64,000 bases of DNA from DAOUCV01 sp034432095 (GTDB lineage: Bacteria; Chloroflexota; Dehalococcoidia; Dehalococcoidales; UBA2162): the NCBI GenBank assembly GCA_034432095.1, contig DAOUCV010000026.1, forward strand, positions 49,395-113,394. Reading direction: 5' to 3'. Shown piece by piece: positions 35,481 to 43,658 of the stretch. The notes beneath the pieces are model-generated. The model ran no database searches and was not told where the DNA came from. It worked only from the letters and a program-made list of their open reading frames with translations. Made by a program: the position numbers and the translations under genes. Every line of letters begins with the position of its first letter. Position 1 is the stretch's first letter.

Positions 35481-35912
35481 ATGAGGTTTACAGAGAGAAA
35501 AGTGGTAGCGGCATTGAGGCAACATAGCTATAAACTTACTCCACAGCGGCGGGCGATAATCCGCACCATCGTTTCCACTCAGGACCATCTTACTCCAGCC
35601 ACTATATATGAGAAGATGCGCCAGGTTTACCCTGATATCGGGCTGGTAACTGTTTACCGCACCCTCGGCATACTTGCTGAACTGGGGCTCATCTGTGAGG
35701 TGCATGCCGGAGGTAGTTGCCGAAGCTATACAATTAGCAACCCGCGGCACCACCACCACTTGATTTGTTCTAACTGTGGTATAGTTGTTGACTTCACCAG
35801 TCACCATCTTGGTAGACTGGAGCGCAGTCTTTCCAGGCAGAGCGGGTTCAGAATAGACAGCCACCTGCTTGAGTTCGTTGGCCTCTGCCGGGCGTGTCAG
35901 AAAGCAAGATAA
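35481..35912 (+). CDS. Fur-family metalloregulator
   Basis: A 143-residue Fur/PerR/Zur-type repressor. The N-terminal winged helix has LTPQRRAIIRTI and ATIYEKMRQVYPDIGLVTVYRTLGIL. The dimerisation domain has HHHHLICSNCG, and a second CxxC (CRAC) lies at the C-terminus, giving a structural zinc site. It starts 41 nt before the ZIP transporter gene on the same strand, which favours a zinc-responsive (Zur-like) role. PerR or Fur specificity cannot be read reliably. An AT-rich AAAAAATTTTTCATTT stretch upstream may be part of its own operator. Confidence 0.92.
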   Translation: MRFTERKVVAALRQHSYKLTPQRRAIIRTIVSTQDHLTPATIYEKMRQVYPDIGLVTVYRTLGILAELGLICEVHAGGSCRSYTISNPRHHHHLICSNCGIVVDFTSHHLGRLERSLSRQSGFRIDSHLLEFVGLCRACQKAR

Positions 35913-35952
35913 ATGTCATTCAGGTGTAGTGAGTTGGGGGGATGATTCCAGT

Positions 35953-36693
35953 TTGGTAACTTTGATACAGATACTGGTAGCTACTTTTATCGTCAGTATT
36001 ATTGCCTTTGTTGGTATCCTGACCTTCTTCTTGAGACAGGAATTATTGAACAAAGCCCTGCTTCTTCTGGTAGCACTTTCTGCCGGAGGTTTAGTCGGTG
36101 GCGCTTTTCTGCATCTAATACCTGAAGCTATTGAGAAGGCGGGAGCCAGCCTGGGCATTTTCTTGTTTTTACTCCTCGGTTTCTGCCTTTTCTTCGTCCT
36201 GGAGCAATTCCTACGGTGGCGACATGAACACGGTACAGTTCATCGGGTGCAGCCTTTCTCTTACCTGATTTTAATCAGCGATAGCGTGCACAATTTTGTT
36301 GACGGTTTGGTTATCGCTGCCAGCTTTATTGTCAGCTATCCAATAGGCATTGTTACCACCCTGGCAGTAGCGCTCCATGAGATACCTCAAGAGCTTGGTG
36401 ATTTCGGGGTTTTAGTGTATGGTGGCTTCACCGGAAGGCGAGCCCTGGTTTTTAACTACATTTCCGCAATTACCGCAATCGTTGGGGGTGTTACTGGCTA
36501 TTTCCTCTCTTCTCCAATGCAGGATTCTATCGTTTATCTTCTTCCTTTTGCCGCCGGCAACTTCATCTATATCGCCGCGGCGGATTTAATCCCCGAAATT
36601 AAACATACGACAAACCTTGGAAGGTCAGCAATCCATTTCTGTGCTTTTGTGGCTGGTTTAGGAATCATGCTAGCCGTCAAGTATATCCACTGA
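35953..36693 (+). CDS. ZIP family metal transporter
   Basis: A membrane protein of about 246 residues with eight predicted helices. The ZIP metal site motifs are present: SVHNFVDGLVIAASF in helix 4 and ALHEIPQELGDF in helix 5, both with the metal-binding His and Glu. It imports zinc or another divalent metal. The TTG start at 35953 is proposed because GGGGGGA lies about 10 nt before it; an upstream GTG is possible. The overlapping open frame back to 35869 lies within fur and is unlikely to be coding. The adjacent Fur-type regulator suggests metal-dependent control. Confidence 0.88.
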   Translation: MVTLIQILVATFIVSIIAFVGILTFFLRQELLNKALLLLVALSAGGLVGGAFLHLIPEAIEKAGASLGIFLFLLLGFCLFFVLEQFLRWRHEHGTVHRVQPFSYLILISDSVHNFVDGLVIAASFIVSYPIGIVTTLAVALHEIPQELGDFGVLVYGGFTGRRALVFNYISAITAIVGGVTGYFLSSPMQDSIVYLLPFAAGNFIYIAAADLIPEIKHTTNLGRSAIHFCAFVAGLGIMLAVKYIH

Positions 36694-36784
36694 TTTCGCT
36701 TGCCACCCCAGAGTATATGGCCTATAATCTTCCCATAGAAAGAGGCAAAGCTCCTTTAACAAAGTCATCGCCCAAGGAAGGGAA

Positions 36785-37708
36785 GTGAATCTTTCAGTCC
36801 AATTAGCCCCTAAACACCCGCGGGGATTGTTGCTGGCCAACCCGGTAATGACTGCTTCTGGCACCTCTGGCTACGGCACCGAGCACAGCTACCTTTTTGA
36901 TATTCAGAAGCTAGGGGCAATGGTATGCAAGGGGACTACCCTTGAGCCCAGGGAGGGTAACCCTCAGCCGAGGCTGGTCGAGACCGCCTGGGGCTTGCTC
37001 AACTCAATCGGGCTGGAGAATATCGGCGTCGATGCCCTGATTAAGGAAAAAGCGCCGGTCTGGGCAAGCTGGCAAATACCGGTCATCGTTAATATTGCCG
37101 GTGAAACCGTTAACGATTACGCCAGACTAGCGGGTCGGCTTGAAGGCGTAGCCGGGGTGAGTGGACTGGAAGTGAATATCGGCTGCCCTAACATCAAAGC
37201 TGGCGGTGCCGAGTTTGGCGCTTATCCCGATTCGGCGGCTGAGGTGACCACCGCCGTCAGGAACGCCACTTCTTTACCCATACTGGTCAAATTGACTCCG
37301 AACACTTCAGATATAGCCAAGGTAGCTCTGGCCGTTGCCGGGGCTGGAGCCGATGCCCTAACCTTAATCAATACTCTGAAGGGTATGGCTATTGACATTG
37401 CTAGGCGTAAACCCCTGCTGGGTAACATCACCGGAGGGCTATCCGGACCAGCCATAAAACCGGTGGCGCTATATATGGTCTATGAGGTGGCTGGTGCCGT
37501 AGACATACCTATCATTGGCTGTGGTGGCATCATGAGCGCCAGTGATGCTATAGAGTTCATTATGGCTGGCGCCAGCGCCGTTCAGGTAGGGACGGCTGGG
37601 TTTGCCAACCCCCGGGCTCCGCTTGACGTCCTGGAGGGGATAGAGCAATTTATGAAGAAAGAGAGGATAGATAATCTGACCGACCTTATCGGCGTTGCCC
37701 GGCGGTAG
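36785..37708 (+). CDS. pyrD: Dihydroorotate dehydrogenase, class 1B catalytic subunit
   Basis: A 307-residue FMN TIM barrel that oxidises dihydroorotate in pyrimidine synthesis. Signatures are NPVMTASGTSGYG, GLLNSIGLENIGVD, VNIGCPNIKAGG with the class 1 catalytic Cys, TLINTLKGMAID, and GGLSGPAIKPVAL. IIGCGGIMSASDA, for FMN phosphate binding, is also present. Class 1B enzymes use a PyrK electron-transfer subunit, which is not adjacent. The GTG start has AAGGAAGGGAA upstream. Followed by an ABC transporter deletion scar. Confidence 0.95.
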   Translation: MNLSVQLAPKHPRGLLLANPVMTASGTSGYGTEHSYLFDIQKLGAMVCKGTTLEPREGNPQPRLVETAWGLLNSIGLENIGVDALIKEKAPVWASWQIPVIVNIAGETVNDYARLAGRLEGVAGVSGLEVNIGCPNIKAGGAEFGAYPDSAAEVTTAVRNATSLPILVKLTPNTSDIAKVALAVAGAGADALTLINTLKGMAIDIARRKPLLGNITGGLSGPAIKPVALYMVYEVAGAVDIPIIGCGGIMSASDAIEFIMAGASAVQVGTAGFANPRAPLDVLEGIEQFMKKERIDNLTDLIGVARR

Positions 37709-37717
37709 AAATTGAAT

Positions 37718-37919
37718 ATGAGCGCCATCGTTGAATGTGAGCATCTCACCAAAAGCTACGGTAGCTTGGTTGCCGTCAATGATGTCAGTTTTACGGTTGA
37801 GGAATATAGTGTATGGGATGCCTCTGGATGAGCCCTGGCAGTCTGGAATAATGGCGGGCTGGCTCGTTGTAGGCAACATCATCACTGTAAAGATTCTTCC
37901 GGTGGGAATAGCTCCCTAG
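37718..37919 (+). pseudogene. Deletion scar fusing an ABC ATPase start to an ABC-2 permease end
   Basis: From ATG 37718 the frame reads like the first ~29 residues of an ABC-2-type ATPase (CEHLTKSYGSLVAVNDVSFTVEE), then loses homology before the Walker A motif and stops at 37831. In another frame, from about 37800, the sequence reads RNIVYGMPLDEPW and GWLVVGNIITVKIL before TAG, like the last helix of an ABC-2 permease. The simplest reading is one large deletion joining two neighbouring genes near 37800. The product is not expected to function. It overlaps the DUF502 stop by 4 nt. Confidence 0.65.
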
Positions 37920-38545
37920 CTGTTACTCAGCGATACCTTCTTTCCCGGTGACACGGTACCGGCAGATACCACCAGCCTCAGGGCATCTTCGACGGTGAGA
38001 CTGGTGGGGACAATCTCATCCTCCTTGACTATTTCTAAAAAGCCCGTGGTTGGATTAGGCGATGTGGGTATGAAGACAGTAATAAGTCGGTCTCCTGAGT
38101 TGGTATCAAGCTTATTGGTAACAAAACCGATAGACCGAATGCCTTTTCTGGGAAACTCCACGAATACTACCTGCATAAAACCGGACTCACCGGGCGACAC
38201 AAAACCTTCAAGAACCTGTTTGATGCCGTGGTAAAGCCCCCGGACTAGTGGCACTTTATCCAACAGTGTTTCTCCAAAGGCGATAATCCTCTTCCCGATG
38301 ATATTGCTGGCTATGATTCCAGCCAGAAAAACCAGTAGTATGATAATGCCGAAGCCAACACCAGGAACCGGATGTTCCCATACAGACTTAATTATGGGCT
38401 GAAGGATCTTGTCTAGGCTATTGAAAACCCAGATTAACAGCCATACAGTGGCACTTAGTGGCACAACAACGAGGATACCGAGGAAGAACTTGTTTCTCAG
38501 TTGCTTGGCTAACCAGCCCCACGAAATTCCATGCACACTAGCCAT
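37916..38545 (-). CDS. DUF502 family membrane protein
   Basis: A 209-residue protein with two N-terminal membrane helices (residues about 18-42 and 64-85). A conserved soluble part follows, with DKVPLVRGLYHGIKQVLE, VVFVEFPRKGIRSIGFVTN, VFIPTSPNPTTGFLEIV and a C-terminal VEDALRLVVSAGTVSP. This is the full DUF502 pattern. Function is unknown across bacteria, archaea and plants. It is a single gene; its stop touches the ABC scar on the other strand. Confidence 0.92.
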   Translation of the reverse strand: MASVHGISWGWLAKQLRNKFFLGILVVVPLSATVWLLIWVFNSLDKILQPIIKSVWEHPVPGVGFGIIILLVFLAGIIASNIIGKRIIAFGETLLDKVPLVRGLYHGIKQVLEGFVSPGESGFMQVVFVEFPRKGIRSIGFVTNKLDTNSGDRLITVFIPTSPNPTTGFLEIVKEDEIVPTSLTVEDALRLVVSAGTVSPGKKVSLSNS

Positions 38546-38674
38546 CGCACTTGACCTCCTTGCTTTGTAAGTCTAGCTTGGGACTTTATTAAGGGTATAC
38601 TGCACCAATGCATGAAGCGGTTCTCAAAGACCTGACAATCATTGTTTCATGTTCTAAGTTTGTGTGAATGCTTA

Positions 38675-40081
38675 TTAGAGCCGCAACTCCAGACGGGGCT
38701 CGAGTAACCGCTTGGGGACGTTGGTCTCACGCATAAACTTGACCAGTAATTGATGGAGCTCACGGGCTATGTCCCGGTGCTGAGATATCACGTTTTTCTC
38801 CTGCTTGGGGTCTTGTGATAGGTTGTATAATTCTGACCCGCCTGGTTCGACGTCATAGAGTAGTGACCACTCGTCAGTGGTGACAGTCGCCATAGAAGGC
38901 GTGATACACTTTCGCCGGATATGGTCAACCAACTGGTCCGTATCACCGGCGTTAATGAATGGACAGGCAGTGAACACATGCTCACGGCCAGGTAGGGTCG
39001 GGTCTTTTATCATCGGCAGTAGCGATTTGCCTTCGACCCGGGAGGGTATTTCCTGCCCCATGATTTCGAGAACCGTTGGCATCAGGTCCACCGCTGATGT
39101 CAGACCATCATAAGTTCCAGGAGGAATACCGGGCACATAAATAAGCAAGGGGATAGCCGCAACTTCCTCGTACAATGGTGAGCGTGCCCAGGCTCCGGGC
39201 GTGCGCGGGTACATGCCGGGGGGTGGTGAACTCTCATCTCCTGCCTCCCTGGCGAAGACCATTTTACCGAAGATACCGTGCTCACCGAAATAGAAACCGT
39301 GGTCGGTGGACAAGATAATGGCGGTATTCTCCATCAAGCCCATATACTCCACCTGCCGGAGGAGGTTACCAATCCAGGTATCAACCATCGTAATCTCGCC
39401 GCAGTAGGTGGCGTGGGCTTTCCTGAGTCTATCTTCAGTAAAACCGGGCACGTCTTTCAAGTACTGGTAGAAAGGCATCACCAGCTCACCATCATAGCCA
39501 GGCCAGTATAGTTCCGTGTAATAGGTGGGGGCATTCCAGGGCTCGTGAGGGTCCCAGGTATCTATGTAGAGGAAGAAATTGTCTTTGTAGTTGAGCTCCA
39601 ACCACTCCATTGCCTTGCGGAATGTCTGAGGAGCAAAACAATCGGACTCCAGCGGGTGTTGAGGGCGCCTCTCCAGCAATTTCCGGTTGGGTATGTAAAG
39701 CGGGTCGCCACTTTTGGCCACAAAGTAATGCCCGGGAATTTCATTGAATGAAACAAAACCGCGGTCGTAGTTCATACCGTCGCGCAGAAAGAATGGCGTA
39801 TCGACTACCGCGGCGGTATTGATACCGGCACCTCTAAGCAGTTCGGCAAGCAGCACTTCTCCGGGCGGGATTGGCGTCCACTGCATGAATGACAGCGTCC
39901 AGCGGCCGGTCATAAAGTCGGCCCGGGTGGGCATCGTGGGGAATGAGGCAGCGTAATGACGGTTAAAGCGTACCGATTTCGCCGCCAGAGCATCTATTGA
40001 CGGGGTGTGAATCTGGCGGTTGCCGTAGGCACCTATATCGTTACGCCTTAAAGTGTCCGATACAATCCAAATAACATTCAT
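38675..40081 (-). CDS. Sulfatase-fold hydrolase with Thr at the nucleophile position
   Basis: A 468-residue alkaline phosphatase superfamily member. It has the metal-binding N-terminus VIWIVSDTLRRNDIGAYG, NRQIHTPSIDALA, IDTWDPHEPW, and STDHGFYFGEHGIFGK. Type I sulfatases carry C/S-x-P-S/T-R, whose first residue becomes formylglycine. Here the motif is TMPTR, with threonine first. Formylglycine cannot form, so a phosphodiester- or phosphonate-type hydrolysis using Thr is more likely than sulfate ester hydrolysis. No signal peptide is seen, so it is probably cytoplasmic. Substrate unknown. Confidence 0.87.
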   Translation of the reverse strand: MNVIWIVSDTLRRNDIGAYGNRQIHTPSIDALAAKSVRFNRHYAASFPTMPTRADFMTGRWTLSFMQWTPIPPGEVLLAELLRGAGINTAAVVDTPFFLRDGMNYDRGFVSFNEIPGHYFVAKSGDPLYIPNRKLLERRPQHPLESDCFAPQTFRKAMEWLELNYKDNFFLYIDTWDPHEPWNAPTYYTELYWPGYDGELVMPFYQYLKDVPGFTEDRLRKAHATYCGEITMVDTWIGNLLRQVEYMGLMENTAIILSTDHGFYFGEHGIFGKMVFAREAGDESSPPPGMYPRTPGAWARSPLYEEVAAIPLLIYVPGIPPGTYDGLTSAVDLMPTVLEIMGQEIPSRVEGKSLLPMIKDPTLPGREHVFTACPFINAGDTDQLVDHIRRKCITPSMATVTTDEWSLLYDVEPGGSELYNLSQDPKQEKNVISQHRDIARELHQLLVKFMRETNVPKRLLEPRLELRL

Positions 40082-40156
40082 TTCCTAGCCTCGTTCTAAC
40101 GCATCTCACCCACCCCATGGATCACTGCAGTATCTGTGCCTGTTAATGCCCACAAG

Positions 40157-40229
40157 TGGAGATAGGGGGATTCGAACCCCCAACCTCTGCGATGCGAACG
40201 CAGCGCTCTCCCAACTGAGCTATATCCCC
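40157..40229 (-). tRNA. tRNA-Ala (anticodon CGC)
   Basis: The cloverleaf folds by eye. The acceptor GGGGATA pairs with TATCTCC with one G-U pair. The D arm is GCTC...GAGC. The anticodon stem CTGCG/CGCAG has loop TTCGCAT, giving anticodon CGC (codon GCG). The T arm is GGGGG-TTCGAAT-CCCCC. Discriminator A; no encoded CCA. A promoter lies just upstream on the same strand. Confidence 0.95.
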
Positions 40230-40244
40230 ACACTCACAGCATAA

Positions 40245-40273
40245 ATTATAACATATGTATGGTCATTTAGTAA
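40245..40273 (-). promoter_or_regulatory. Promoter of tRNA-Ala
   Basis: Read on the minus strand: TTACTA (40273-40268), 17-nt spacer, then a perfect TATAAT (40250-40245) that ends 15 nt before the tRNA. The -35 box lies inside the end of repeat copy G (TTTAGTAACC), so the repeat may contribute to this promoter. Confidence 0.6.
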
Positions 40274-40328
40274 CCTGTCCTTCTTTACCTAAAAGGAGAA
40301 GGAACAAAAAGAGGGCAAGGTTGCTAAA
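40266..40328. repeat. Dispersed palindromic repeat, copy G (short)
   Basis: The terminal inverted repeat TTTAGTAACC (40266-40275) and GGTTGCTAAA (40319-40328) brackets a CCTTCTTTACCTAAAAGGAGAAGG palindrome. It is the shortest copy and has the same end type as copy D. It sits between tRNA-Ala and ispDF. Confidence 0.65.
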
Positions 40329-40384
40329 CGACCAAAATACGTGTAAACTCAATCTAATCTAAATAGTAAGTTTGGACCTAAGAA

Positions 40385-41551
40385 ATGGACAAACAGCAAA
40401 AGGTGGGCGCTGTGATTGTCGCTGCGGGCCTGAGCCGGCGGATGGGTGGGGTGGACAAGATGTTCGCCCTGCTTGGTGGAAAACCCGTTTTAGTCAGGGT
40501 GGTTGATGTCTTTCAATTGTGTAATTCTATTGACCAGATTGTTGTTGTCGTCAGTGAGCAAAACCTGAAGCGGGGGCAGCAACTGGTAGCTCAGGAGGGG
40601 TGGTCTAAGGTAACCGATGTCTGCCCCGGTGGTGAGCGCCGCCAGGATTCAGTGGTTGCTGGACTCAACAGGCTCAGTAGTTGTAGCTGGGTGGTCATAC
40701 ACGATGGTGCCCGACCTTTGTTAACCGAGGACTTAATAGAACAGGGGCTTAAGGTGGCTAGAGAAACTGGCGCCGCTATTGCTGCCGTCCCGGTTACTGA
40801 TACTATCAAGGTGGTTGGGGACGACCAGGTCGTTCAGGGGACACCACCGCGGCGGAACCTGTGGTTGGTGCAGACGCCGCAGGTGTTTCGATTTGATATA
40901 ATAGCTGAGGCTTACCATCGGTTGAAGTATGAGGTGACCGATGATGCCCAAGCCGTGGAGCGTTTGGGCTATAAGGTCAAGCTCTATATGGGTTCTTATG
41001 ATAACATTAAAATAACCACCCCCGATGACCTGGCTCTGGCTGAGGTTCTTTGGCAGAAAAAAAATGTGAAAAAGATGCGCATTGGTATTGGCTATGATGT
41101 TCATCCCCTGACTGAAGGGCGGCGGCTGGTGCTGGGCGGGATAGATATACCGTTTGATAAGGGGCTTGACGGTTGGAGTGATGCCGATGTCTTGACCCAC
41201 GCTATCATTGACGCCCTGCTTGGTGCCGCCATTCTGGGAGACATCGGTAGCCATTTCCCAAGCGGTGAGGCAGAATATAAGGATATTTCCAGCCTGGTGC
41301 TGCTGAAGAGAGTTAAGGACAAACTTGCTGAAGAGGGCTGGCTAATCGAAAATATTGACACTACTATTGTGGCGGAAAAGCCCAGGCTTGGAGACTATAT
41401 TGGCTCGATGCGAGAGAAGCTGAGCCAGACGCTAGGTATTGCTCCTAGCCAGGTGAGTGTGAAAGCCAGCACGTCAAATCGGGTAGGTTCCATCGGACGA
41501 GGAGAGGGAATAGCTGCCTATGCGGTCGCTTTGCTCACAGGAGATAGGTAA
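40385..41551 (+). CDS. ispDF: Bifunctional IspD/IspF (MEP cytidylyltransferase / MEcPP synthase)
   Basis: A 388-residue fusion of two MEP-pathway isoprenoid enzymes. The IspD half (about 1-228) has the nucleotide loop [22 protein letters not shown] and the [20 protein letters not shown] segment. The IspF half (about 229-388) begins [12 protein letters not shown] with the metal-binding Asp-x-His. It continues with [17 protein letters not shown] and ends with the [20 protein letters not shown] motif. In bacteria the fusion is most often seen in alpha- and epsilon-proteobacteria. Its last base is the A of the cysS ATG, so translation is coupled. Confidence 0.95.
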   Translation: MDKQQKVGAVIVAAGLSRRMGGVDKMFALLGGKPVLVRVVDVFQLCNSIDQIVVVVSEQNLKRGQQLVAQEGWSKVTDVCPGGERRQDSVVAGLNRLSSCSWVVIHDGARPLLTEDLIEQGLKVARETGAAIAAVPVTDTIKVVGDDQVVQGTPPRRNLWLVQTPQVFRFDIIAEAYHRLKYEVTDDAQAVERLGYKVKLYMGSYDNIKITTPDDLALAEVLWQKKNVKKMRIGIGYDVHPLTEGRRLVLGGIDIPFDKGLDGWSDADVLTHAIIDALLGAAILGDIGSHFPSGEAEYKDISSLVLLKRVKDKLAEEGWLIENIDTTIVAEKPRLGDYIGSMREKLSQTLGIAPSQVSVKASTSNRVGSIGRGEGIAAYAVALLTGDR

Positions 41552-42915
41552 TGAAAGTATATAACACCCTTTCTGGACAAAAAGAAGAGTTTTCGCCGCA
41601 GGGCGATGAAGTAAAGATGTATGTCTGCGGGATTAACCCCTACGCTGATTGCCACATCGGTCACGCCATGAGCTATGTCGTCTTCGATGTTGTCCGGCGC
41701 TATCTGGAGTTCCGTGGCTACCGGGTTAAGCATGTGCAGAATGTGACTGACATTGAAGATAACATTATTGCTACCGCCAACAGGCTTGGCATCTCAGTCA
41801 AGGAACTCACCGAGAAGTATACAATTAGGTATTTTGAAGATATGGACGCCCTGAATATTCTTAGACCACACCATATCCCCAGAGCAACGGAAACCATCCC
41901 CGAAATCATCAGTATCACACAGGGGTTGATTGATAAAGGTTTCGCCTATGTAGCGAGGGGAAGCGTTTATTTCCGGGTCAGGCGCTGTTCGGACTATGGC
42001 AAACTCTCCCACCGCACGCTGGAGCAGATGAAAGCTGGCGCCCGCATCGAGCCTGGAGAAGACAAGGAACACCCGATGGACTTTCTTCTCTGGAAGGTAG
42101 CCAAGCCGGGCGAACCATCGTGGGAAAGCCCCTGGGGAAAGGGAAGACCCGGCTGGCACATTGAGTGCAGCGCCATGTCTTTGAAGTACCTGGGTAATAC
42201 TCTTGACATCCACGGTGGCGGGCAGGACTTAGTCTTCCCTCACCACGAGAACGAGATAGCTCAGTCGGAGAGCTTTACCGGGGTGAAACCGTTTGTCAAG
42301 TACTGGCTGCACAACGGGCTGGTCCAGTTGGGTGGGGAGAAGATGAGCAAGTCCCTGGGCAACCTGATAACAATCAGAGAAGCACTACAAAAGTATAGTG
42401 CCGATGCCATCCGTATCTTTGTCCTCAACTCCCACTACCGCAGTCCGCTCACGTATTCTGAAGAAGCGCTTGAGGCGGCGGAAAATGGTGCTGACCGACT
42501 GCGGCAGGTGTTTCGGAGTGAAGTCAGAGGAGAAAAAGACGCCCAAATAGATTTGGAGTCCTACCGGAACAAATTTATCGAAGCTATGGATGATGATTTC
42601 AATACGGCTCAGGCAATGGCGACCCTGTTTGATTTAGCCAGAGATATTAACCGAGCGAGTGATGAAGGTTTTAATGTTGAACGGGCAAAAGAGGCGTTAT
42701 CTGAGCTTGCCGGTGTCCTGGGCTTGACTCTCAAATTGCCGGAGAAGCCAGCCCTTGATGCCGAGCCTTTTATTGAGCTTCTGGTTTCCACCCGTAAACG
42801 TCTCCGTGAAGCCAGGCAGTTCCAGCTCGCCGACGAAATAAGAGATAAACTGCGTGAACTGGGTATAGCCCTTGAAGATACCCCAAAGGGCACGGTGTGG
42901 AGGTATAAACACTAG
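41551..42915 (+). CDS. cysS: Cysteinyl-tRNA synthetase
   Basis: A 454-residue class I synthetase. The N-terminus is [13 protein letters not shown], with the first zinc ligand in [15 protein letters not shown], which also holds the HIGH motif. Further zinc ligands are in WHIECSAMS and [10 protein letters not shown]. The KMSKS loop is [11 protein letters not shown]. The anticodon-binding C-terminus ends [25 protein letters not shown]. Length is normal. It starts in a TAATG overlap with ispDF. Repeat copy C follows the stop. Confidence 0.97.
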   Translation: MKVYNTLSGQKEEFSPQGDEVKMYVCGINPYADCHIGHAMSYVVFDVVRRYLEFRGYRVKHVQNVTDIEDNIIATANRLGISVKELTEKYTIRYFEDMDALNILRPHHIPRATETIPEIISITQGLIDKGFAYVARGSVYFRVRRCSDYGKLSHRTLEQMKAGARIEPGEDKEHPMDFLLWKVAKPGEPSWESPWGKGRPGWHIECSAMSLKYLGNTLDIHGGGQDLVFPHHENEIAQSESFTGVKPFVKYWLHNGLVQLGGEKMSKSLGNLITIREALQKYSADAIRIFVLNSHYRSPLTYSEEALEAAENGADRLRQVFRSEVRGEKDAQIDLESYRNKFIEAMDDDFNTAQAMATLFDLARDINRASDEGFNVERAKEALSELAGVLGLTLKLPEKPALDAEPFIELLVSTRKRLREARQFQLADEIRDKLRELGIALEDTPKGTVWRYKH

Positions 42916-42934
42916 TTTTTACACTCTCTTTACT

Positions 42935-43105
42935 TTTTGGGCGTTTAAGAGGGGCGCTAGCCCCTCTTCTATATCTCCCCATCTCCTTCTCAAGGAAAGG
43001 AGGGATTAAGGGGGTTCCCAGAAAAATCAAAGATTTTTCTGGGTGTTTAAAGGGGGTGAGGCTTCGCCCTAGAGGGCTCAAGCCCGAAGGGTTGATAAAC
43101 AATCT
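42935..43105. repeat. Dispersed palindromic repeat, copy C (cysS-PspC gap)
   Basis: This copy is inverted relative to copy A. The modules are AGAGGGGC-GCTA-GCCCCTCT (about 42948-42967), a CTCCTTCTCAAGGAAAGGAG palindrome, and the 12-bp hairpin CCCAGAAAAATC-AAA-GATTTTTCTGGG (43017-43043). The right end is GGGTTGATAAACAATC. Against copy A, the hairpin differs by one base in each arm that exchanges an A-T pair for a G-C pair. No gene is seen. Confidence 0.8.
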
Positions 43106-43179
43106 CAAATGCCAGACGATTGAATTCTTAACGGGATGGCGATATAATTGCTCAACGCTACTAGAAATTGGAGGGTGGT

Positions 43180-43656
43180 ATGGAGAGAAGACTCTATCGA
43201 AGTCGGGATGACCGGCTGATATGCGGGGTGTGCGGCGGTCTGGCAAAGTACTTTGACATAGACCCCGTCATTGTCAGGATAATTGCCCTATTATTAGTAC
43301 TCGTCACCGGGGTAGCTATCCTGGCTTACATCATTATGGCAATCGTGGTTCCTCTGGAGAGTTCACAGGCTAGGGAACCCAAGGATGTCGTTAAGGAAAA
43401 TGTGGAGGAATACAAGCGAACTACCACCCAGCTTGGCGAGGAGCTATGTTCCACCCTGGAGAAAAAAGAAGGTGCTCCAGCAGAAAAGAATAAGACCAGA
43501 GAGCACAGTCTCAATATTCTTGGCATTGTCCTCATTGTTCTCGGTGTCCTTCTCTTGTTAAATAGTCTTTTTTCATGGCTTAATTGGGGGCGCCTCTGGC
43601 CTATTATTCTTATCGCTATCGGACTGCTGTTAATATTCGGTGCTCGGAGAAAGTAG
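43180..43656 (+). CDS. PspC domain membrane protein
   Basis: A 158-residue protein. The PspC domain occupies about residues 1-62 (LYRSRDDRLICGVCGGLAKYFDIDP then a membrane helix rich in VIVRIIALLLVL). A charged Lys/Glu linker with coiled-coil character follows. Two C-terminal hydrophobic segments (NILGIVLIVLGVLLLLNSLF; LWPIILIAIGLLLIF) resemble the DUF5668/LiaF membrane region. PspC proteins take part in envelope-stress responses. The ATG at 43180 has GGAGG 5 nt upstream; an earlier TTG is less likely. The next gene starts 2 nt after its stop. Confidence 0.87.
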   Translation: MERRLYRSRDDRLICGVCGGLAKYFDIDPVIVRIIALLLVLVTGVAILAYIIMAIVVPLESSQAREPKDVVKENVEEYKRTTTQLGEELCSTLEKKEGAPAEKNKTREHSLNILGIVLIVLGVLLLLNSLFSWLNWGRLWPIILIAIGLLLIFGARRK

Positions 43657-43658
43657 CT

